Below are positions 15,420-16,257 of a DNA stretch of 16,257 bases, one piece after another. The notes below the pieces were generated by a model. It saw only the letters and a list, made by a program, of their open reading frames with translations. It did not search any database and was not told the DNA's origin. The position numbers and the translations under genes are program-made. The DNA is from an uncultured Prevotella sp. (lineage in GTDB: Bacteria; Bacteroidota; Bacteroidia; Bacteroidales; Bacteroidaceae): positions 1 to 16,257 of the forward strand of contig OMVH01000102.1 in assembly GCA_900314365.1 (NCBI GenBank), given 5' to 3'. Within the stretch, counting starts at the first letter, position 1. The number at the start of each line of letters is the position of its first letter.

Positions 15420-15936
15420 GAGAGGTTGGGAACATCTCGCTATAAATGCAAATAACCCCAGCCGAGCGACGCGAGCCTGGGAATAGAGTCCAGGCAACAC
15501 CCTGTGACGACCACAGAGAGGTCGGGAGAATCTCGCTAGAGATGCCACGTAACCCCAGCCGAGCGACGCGAGCCGGGGGGCAGTGTATCATACAAGCAGT
15601 GACGGCCTCGGAGAGGTCGTGTGCATCTCGACAGAGATGCACGTAACACTGAGCGAAGCGAGCCTGGGGATGACAATCTGCAACGTCCATGATACGGCCT
15701 CGGAGAGGTCGGGAGCATCTCGACAGAGATGCAAGTAACACCAGCCGAGCGACGCGAGCCGGGGGGCAGTGTATCATACAAGCAGTGACGGCCTCGGAGA
15801 GGTCGTGTGCATCTCGACAGAGATGCACGTAACACTGAGCGAAGCGAGCCTGGGGATGACAATCTGCAACGTCCATGATACGGCCTCGGAGAGGTCGGGA
15901 GCATCTTGACAGAGATGCAAGTAACCAGCCGAGCGT
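15420..15936 (+). repeat. REP-like array of six hairpin-forming units
   Basis: Six direct copies of a GC-rich unit start with GAGAGGTCG-like sequence at about 15420, 15516, 15611, 15703, 15797 and 15889, each about 60-68 bp, separated by 24-35 bp spacers. Each unit can form up to three hairpins. The first is GGCCTC-GGA-GAGGTC at its left edge. The second is GCATCTC-GACA-GAGATGC, with a 7-bp perfect stem extended to 9 bp in units 3 and 5. The third is an imperfect one built on CCAGCCGAGCG/GCGAGCCTGG. Units 1, 2, 4 and 6 carry GCCGAGCGACGCGAGCC; units 3 and 5 carry CTGAGCGAAGCGAGCC. Units 1 and 6 are the most degenerate, as expected at array edges. In unit 6 a C-to-T change at 15907 still allows a G-U pair. 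A truncated HUH transposase follows. Confidence 0.85.
15555..15926 (+). repeat. Near-perfect 186-bp tandem duplication inside the array
   Basis: Positions 15555-15740 and 15741-15926 are two adjacent copies of a 186-bp block. I found a single internal difference (C at 15721, T at 15907) besides the last base. Each copy contains one of each unit subtype plus both spacers. Just after the second copy the sequence has a 2-bp deletion relative to the first. Because 186 is a multiple of three, reading frames through it repeat in phase, which creates long but meaningless open frames on the minus strand. The near-identity implies a recent duplication or ongoing homogenisation. Confidence 0.95.
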
Positions 15937-16015
15937 AGCACTACTCGTAAGTACTTAAGGTTGCACTGTATACGTTAGCCTACGGAGTTAAGGTACCCCC
16001 AACAAATAGGTGTAA

Positions 16016-16257
16016 AATCCACCAACAAGCAAAACAAAACTAGGTATGCCAGACCATGTGCATCTTCTTGTGGGTCCTAATTTAAGTCTGAGCGACTTTG
16101 TACGTGAACTAAAGTCCGCATCAAGTATATTTCTAACGACGCACCGCCAATGGTTTCCCTTCTTTGAGACATGGGGTAAAGAATACTTCGCCTGCTCCTA
16201 CAGCGTAAATGATGTTGATACTGTAAAAGAATACATCAAGAATCAAAAGAAACACCA
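16016..16257 (+). pseudogene. 5'-truncated HUH/Y1 transposase (IS200-like / REP-associated tyrosine transposase), runs off the window
   Basis: An open frame begins after a TAA at 16013-16015, with its first ATG at 16046. It reads GMPDHVHLLVGPNL, then SDFVRELKSASS, WFPFFETWGKEYFACSYS and EYIKNQKKH. HVH (16055-16063) is the metal-binding HUH motif, and the Tyr in EYIKNQ (codon 16232-16234) sits where the nucleophile of single-strand-DNA transposases belongs. Intact relatives have about 40-60 residues before GMPDH, forming the first beta strand and helix. None of the three upstream frames encodes such a segment and all have stops, so the 5' end is missing. The 3' end lies beyond the window. RAYT versus ordinary IS200/IS605 TnpA cannot be settled from this part, but the adjoining hairpin array favours RAYT. 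Confidence 0.75.

Noticed and set aside
15412..15904. Long minus-strand open frames (about 120-150 codons) encoding an internally repeated Cys/His/Arg-rich protein
   Set aside because: They arise because the 186-bp tandem block is divisible by three; two overlapping frames are open, neither has a leader or recognisable domain, and the DNA is explained by hairpin repeats.
15420..15936. Possible CRISPR array
   Set aside because: The repeats are 60-68 bp with internal hairpins and diverged sequence, spacers are themselves repeated, and no cas gene is present.

Overview
The window is a piece of a Bacteroidota chromosome, most likely from Prevotella or a close relative. Four things point there: the gene set (Bacteroidales-type FtsY without an acidic domain, RimO followed by HU-family genes, an M64 peptidase, a GH38 lipoprotein), A-rich translation leaders without Shine-Dalgarno sequences, and promoters of the Bacteroides form TTTG-N19-21-TAnnTTTG. 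The genus is an inference from these features, not from a database match.

Layout. Positions 1-437 hold no convincing gene but contain one strong stem-loop. From 7041 leftwards to 438 lies a six-gene minus-strand operon: a secreted GH73 glucosaminidase with two LysM domains, ftsY, rimO, a small HU protein, a HU-transmembrane-LysM fusion protein, and dnaB. The middle genes are tightly packed, with overlapping stops and starts. It is read from a near-consensus promoter at 7043-7073. A divergent plus-strand group starts about 30 bp away: a short folK, then an M64 metallopeptidase and a TPR protein that are almost touching.

From 9535 to 10015 there is a gap. It holds what looks like the decayed C-terminus of a tyrosine recombinase, followed by a full-consensus promoter for a large secreted GH38 alpha-mannosidase lipoprotein with a C-terminal discoidin-like domain (10016-13603). 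After a 428-bp gap with two good hairpins comes a type II NADH dehydrogenase (14032-15300).

The right end differs in character. Six copies of an approximately 62-68 bp, GC-rich, hairpin-forming unit occupy about 15420-15936. Two unit subtypes alternate, and part of the array is duplicated as a near-perfect 186-bp tandem repeat. About 80 bp beyond it begins a 5'-truncated HUH/Y1 (IS200-like or RAYT) transposase that runs off the window with its HVH and tyrosine motifs intact. Together this looks like a Bacteroidota REP array beside its cognate-type REP-associated transposase. It is the best candidate here for a poorly described system.

The minus-strand operon joins membrane protein targeting, ribosome modification, nucleoid proteins and the replicative helicase. 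Its most unusual product is a predicted DNA-binding protein anchored in the inner membrane with a peptidoglycan-binding LysM domain outside. I saw no tRNA, rRNA or CRISPR array.
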